64,000 nt of DNA from Bacillota bacterium (GTDB taxonomy: Bacteria; Bacillota; Negativicutes; Sporomusales; Sporomusaceae): assembly GCA_017889705.1 (NCBI GenBank), contig JAGGAB010000006.1, forward strand, positions 58,406 through 122,405, in the 5' to 3' direction. This document shows, one piece after another, positions 61,839 through 64,000 of the stretch. Below the pieces are notes generated by a model that did no database searches, was not told the DNA's origin, and saw only the letters and a program-made list of their open reading frames with translations. The number at the start of each line of letters is the position of its first letter. Position 1 is the first letter of the stretch. Position numbers and translations under genes: made by a program.

Positions 61839-62862
61839 AACCAATCACCTCTGTTTTTAAATCTTGAACCTTCAAGTAGTTCAGTGCGTTTTGAATAGCT
61901 TCGTCTGTGCCGGAAAGCTCAATTAATAAGGTACCATAGGGAATATCCTGCAGATGGTCAATATTGCCGGATATAATATTTACATCTATGGCAAAGCGGC
62001 GGATAAGGCCGGCAATGAAAGGTTCGTTAGTAGTTTCACCAAAGAAAGATAACCGCAAAACCAAGTTTCCACCGGCAATCGGCGCAGCCGATAAGGCTTC
62101 CACCAAGGAATCAGGCACTTTGTTATTTACAACTGCCTTAATAAAGTCTTGTGCTGTTGTTGATTGTGGATTAGTAAACACATCATATACTTTGCCAGTC
62201 TCAACCAAGTGTCCGCCTTCAATAACGGCAACCTTGTCGCAAATTGCCTTAATTACATGCATCTCATGGGTAATTAAAACAATGGTCAGGCCTAATTTCT
62301 TATTAATATCCTTGAGCAGTGCCAGAATAGATTCCGTAGTCTGCGGATCAAGCGCCGAAGTAGCTTCATCACATAACAGTACTTTAGGCTGGCTGGCTAA
62401 TGCTCTAGCAATACCCACCCGCTGCTTTTGGCCGCCGCTAAGCTGGGCCGGATAAACATCCCGCTTGTCAGCTAGTCCAACCAGTTCCAACAGCGGCAAT
62501 ACTTTGCGTTCGCGTTCTGCCTGATTGATACCGGCAATTTCCAAAGGAAAACAAACATTTTCCAAAACAGTGCGCGAGGAAAGTAAATTAAAATGCTGAA
62601 AAATCATCCCCATACTTTTCCGGGCATCCCGTAGTTCAGCCTCAGATAAGGCTAGCATGTCCTGACCATCTACCACTACACTGCCGGCAGTCGGCCGCTC
62701 CAAGAGGTTGATACATCTGATAAGTGTACTTTTACCGGCACCGCTTTTTCCAATAATCCCAAAAATTTCGCCTTGTTCTATTTCCAGAGATACATTATCA
62801 AGAGCATTTACCGCTCCCGACTCTCCCTGATATACTTTCTGCAAATTACTTAGTGTGATCAT
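61807..62862 (-). CDS. metN: methionine ABC transporter ATPase MetN
   Basis: A 351-residue ABC ATPase. Walker A GKSGAGKSTLIRC near residue 38, Q-loop FQHFNLLSSRTV, signature LSGGQKQRVGIARAL, Walker B VLLCDEATSALDP and switch VLITHEMHVI are present. The C-terminal 75 residues form the NIL regulatory domain (RLSFFGETTNEPFIAGLIRRFAIDV), which binds methionine and inhibits uptake. First gene after the SAM-I riboswitch. Confidence 0.96.
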   Translation of the reverse strand: MITLSNLQKVYQGESGAVNALDNVSLEIEQGEIFGIIGKSGAGKSTLIRCINLLERPTAGSVVVDGQDMLALSEAELRDARKSMGMIFQHFNLLSSRTVLENVCFPLEIAGINQAERERKVLPLLELVGLADKRDVYPAQLSGGQKQRVGIARALASQPKVLLCDEATSALDPQTTESILALLKDINKKLGLTIVLITHEMHVIKAICDKVAVIEGGHLVETGKVYDVFTNPQSTTAQDFIKAVVNNKVPDSLVEALSAAPIAGGNLVLRLSFFGETTNEPFIAGLIRRFAIDVNIISGNIDHLQDIPYGTLLIELSGTDEAIQNALNYLKVQDLKTEVIGYVARHAHAAN

Positions 62863-62887
62863 ACTATATATGTTCCTCCTTTTCTGG

Positions 62888-62920
62888 CAATAAGAAAAGC
62901 CTCTTCACAGAAGAAGAGGC
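62888..62920 (-). terminator. SAM-controlled terminator of met operon
   Basis: Stem GCCTCTTC / GAAGAGGC with short loop, followed on the minus strand by TTTTCTTATT. Lies between the SAM-I aptamer and metN. Confidence 0.88.
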
Positions 62921-62940
62921 ATAATTCACTAACTATGCTA

Positions 62941-63052
62941 TTCTTCATCTGCCAGGCTCTTGCGAGCTTTCTGCAGGAATTGGCACCGTTTCGCAGTTGC
63001 GATGGTTGCCGCGGCTTCATAGGGCCAGTCCCTCAGCCAACTCTTGATGAAA
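62941..63052 (-). promoter_or_regulatory. SAM-I (S-box) riboswitch
   Basis: The minus strand carries the S-box core in order: ATCAAGAG, GCTGAGGGACTGGCCC, TATGAAGCCGCGGCAACC, then a variable stem, GGTGCCAATTCCTGC, and the closing CAGATGAAG. When SAM is high the downstream terminator should form and shut off metN onward. Confidence 0.96.
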
Positions 63053-63077
63053 AATACTGTATTTAGTTCATGGAGTT

Positions 63078-63106
63078 ATATTAGCATAGGGTCGAAACAC
63101 TGTCAA
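63078..63106 (-). promoter_or_regulatory. promoter of SAM-I/met operon
   Basis: Minus strand TTGACA (63101-63106), 17-base spacer, TAATAT (63078-63083), ending about 25 bases before the aptamer. Confidence 0.75.
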
Positions 63107-63163
63107 GGAAATTTGTAAAGTAAACAACAAATCAAGTTATTAATGTACTATCAGGGGAGACGG

Positions 63164-63265
63164 TATTACTTTTGTGATAAAACAAAAGTAATAAAAGTTC
63201 TAGGCCCGAAGCTTTCAAAAGCTGAAATGCCAGTCTATATCCCTAAAGATAGTATCGTCTTATAG
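63164..63265 (-). repeat. intergenic repeat, truncated fragment (copy D)
   Basis: Contains only the terminal hairpin (TATTACTTTTGT / ACAAAAGTAATA, 63164-63193), the block TTCTAGGCC and, 40 bases on, CTTATAGTTGA, which also flanks copy C at about 63653. The central long hairpin is missing, as if removed by an internal deletion. Confidence 0.6.
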
Positions 63266-63349
63266 TTGAATTAGCGTGCAACTACATTATTTACAAAGAT
63301 TCACAGATACATCCTCATTACCCTGAACTAAAATGCAAGGAGAAAGATG

Positions 63350-63655
63350 GTTTTACTTTTGTCATGAAACAAAAGTAACAAAATTTCTAGGCCAAAAGCC
63401 TCCATACGCTAACCTGTCCCGGTAGAGATTTGCTTTCATAGCTGTATGATATACTCTCCTTTTCAATGTACGGACCTGAAAAGCCAGGCGATATTCCTAA
63501 AACCCGTAAACTCGCTACGTGAACAGTACGGGTTTCTTAACGGAATACCACCCGACTTTTCTCCTGCGGAACGCTTTTTCCGGCAAAGGCCGAGAGGTTA
63601 CGAGGGTTGCCGTGGGCACCGCACAACTTCTTTAAGGCCTGAGGATAGACCATCT
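63350..63655 (-). repeat. intergenic repeat, copy C (structured, 300-400 nt family)
   Basis: Reads on the minus strand in the same order as copies A and B: CACGGCAACCCTCGTAAC, AAAAAGCGTTCCGCAGGAG, the long hairpin 63479-63560 (outer AAAAGTC / GGCTTTT, inner AAACCCGTA / TACGGGTTT), CAGGTCCGTACATTG, GGTTAGCG-GGAGGC, GGCCTAGA and the terminal hairpin TTACTTTTGT / ACAAAAGTAA. It lacks the GCCATCGCA terminator hairpin present at the start of A and B. Confidence 0.85.
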
Positions 63656-63716
63656 TATAGTTGAGTGAACAAACCGACAACAGTCTCTTTGTTCAAAGCC
63701 GGCGTAACCATTCAGA

Positions 63717-63790
63717 GGCACAAGCGGCCGTTATGCATAAGCGGAGGTTAAGCGCCAGCGGCATAGCGTTGTATGACGGCCGCTTGTGCC
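63717..63790. repeat. long inverted repeat near rRNA operon end
   Basis: A perfect 15-bp stem, GGCACAAGCGGCCGT / ACGGCCGCTTGTGCC, encloses a 44-base loop that itself holds TATGC / GCATA. No ORF. No T-run follows, so it is not a clear terminator. Confidence 0.6.
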
Positions 63791-63871
63791 GGGTCTTATG
63801 TTTGACACTCTATGTGTTATAAGGCCTCCAATATCCAATACTCTCAAAACATATAAATTCTGATAGATAAC

Positions 63872-63900
63872 AAAAAAGCACTCATAACTGAGTGCTTTTT
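63872..63900 (-). terminator. terminator of rRNA operon
   Basis: Stem AAAAAGCACTCA / TGAGTGCTTTTT just beyond the 5S 3' end, ending in TTTTTTG on the minus strand. Confidence 0.88.
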
Positions 63901-63902
63901 CA

Positions 63903-64000
63903 AACCAGCAACTTCCTAATCTCCCAGGCCGTTTCCAGCCAAGTACCTTCGGCGTTTGTGGGCTTAACTACTGTGTTCGGTATGGGAACAGGTGGAACCC
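63903..64000 (-). rRNA. rrf: 5S ribosomal RNA (5' end lies beyond the window)
   Basis: The minus strand reads GTTCCACCTGTTCCCAT, CCGAACACAGTAGTTAAGCC, CGCCGAAGGTACTTGG and CTGGGAGATTAGG, the conserved core of bacterial 5S rRNA. About 98 of roughly 117 bases are present. 23S and 16S genes are expected to the right of the window. Confidence 0.96.

Noticed and set aside
63446..63664. 72-codon open frame over repeat copy C
   Set aside because: The peptide with FSPAERFFRQRPRGYEG is partly shared with the frame in copy B, but it is shifted in copy A. Stem covariation explains the conservation better than coding.
9..64000. CRISPR arrays, prophage or insertion-sequence transposases
   Set aside because: No regularly spaced direct repeats, no Cas, integrase, transposase or phage structural genes were found among the readable frames.

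Overview
The window looks like chromosome from a spore-forming, diderm Firmicute of the class Negativicutes (a Sporomusaceae-like genome). Two kinds of genes point there together. Firmicute-type regulation and repair are present: T-box leaders, a SAM-I riboswitch, AddAB, and LL-diaminopimelate aminotransferase. There is also a beta-barrel porin with a signal peptide and a C-terminal Phe, which implies an outer membrane. No prophage, insertion-sequence transposase or CRISPR array is visible. The right edge enters a 5S rRNA on the minus strand, so an rRNA operon lies just beyond it.

Layout. 1-7 kb: TerC, M19 dipeptidase, alpha/beta hydrolase, a Fur-boxed flavodoxin, two tRNA-Ser genes, CorA with a long leader, and an LPP20-type secreted protein. 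7.1-7.5 kb: copy A of an intergenic repeat. 7.6-14.8 kb: addBA. 14.9-20.5 kb: Fe-alcohol dehydrogenase, an orphan amino-acid binding lipoprotein, Mug, a membrane metallophosphoesterase, a Pro-rich hypothetical protein and ThiD. 20.5-26.8 kb: PAS-GGDEF-EAL, ClpB and an HD-GYP-like protein. 26.8-28.4 kb: repeat copy B, then a TrpP-like transporter behind a Trp T-box. 28.5-32.2 kb: three exported cell-envelope proteins. 32.3-35.3 kb: an AAA/VWA chelatase-like pair. 35.4-37.9 kb: a c-di-GMP-I riboswitch and a chemoreceptor. 38-45 kb: an iron block (feoA, feoB, HD-GYP, Cys-rich protein, porin; DUF2325, GGDEF, DUF3793). 45-49.5 kb: DapL and an ECF transporter module behind a second Trp T-box. 49.6-56.9 kb: NUDIX hydrolase, lipid kinase, NamZ-like protein and SbcCD. 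57-59 kb: two response regulators. 59.1-63.1 kb: a methionine ABC operon with an aminotransferase under a SAM-I riboswitch. 63.1-64 kb: further repeat copies, a long hairpin and the 5S gene.

Three themes link distant parts. (1) Tryptophan uptake: a TrpP-like substrate-binding membrane protein and an EcfA-EcfA-EcfT module sit about 19 kb apart. Each lies behind its own T-box leader with a UGG (Trp) specifier, and the two leaders are homologous over roughly 450 nt, including an extra element after the terminator. (2) Iron: three long Fur-like palindromes precede flavodoxin, feoAB and a DUF3793 gene, and the feo operon appears to run on into an HD-GYP enzyme and an outer-membrane porin. (3) c-di-GMP: one GGDEF-EAL, one GGDEF, one REC-GGDEF-HD-GYP, two further HD-GYP proteins and a c-di-GMP riboswitch lie within 40 kb.

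The most novel candidate is a 300-400 nt intergenic repeat (three long copies and one fragment). Its predicted hairpins are supported by compensatory base changes between copies.
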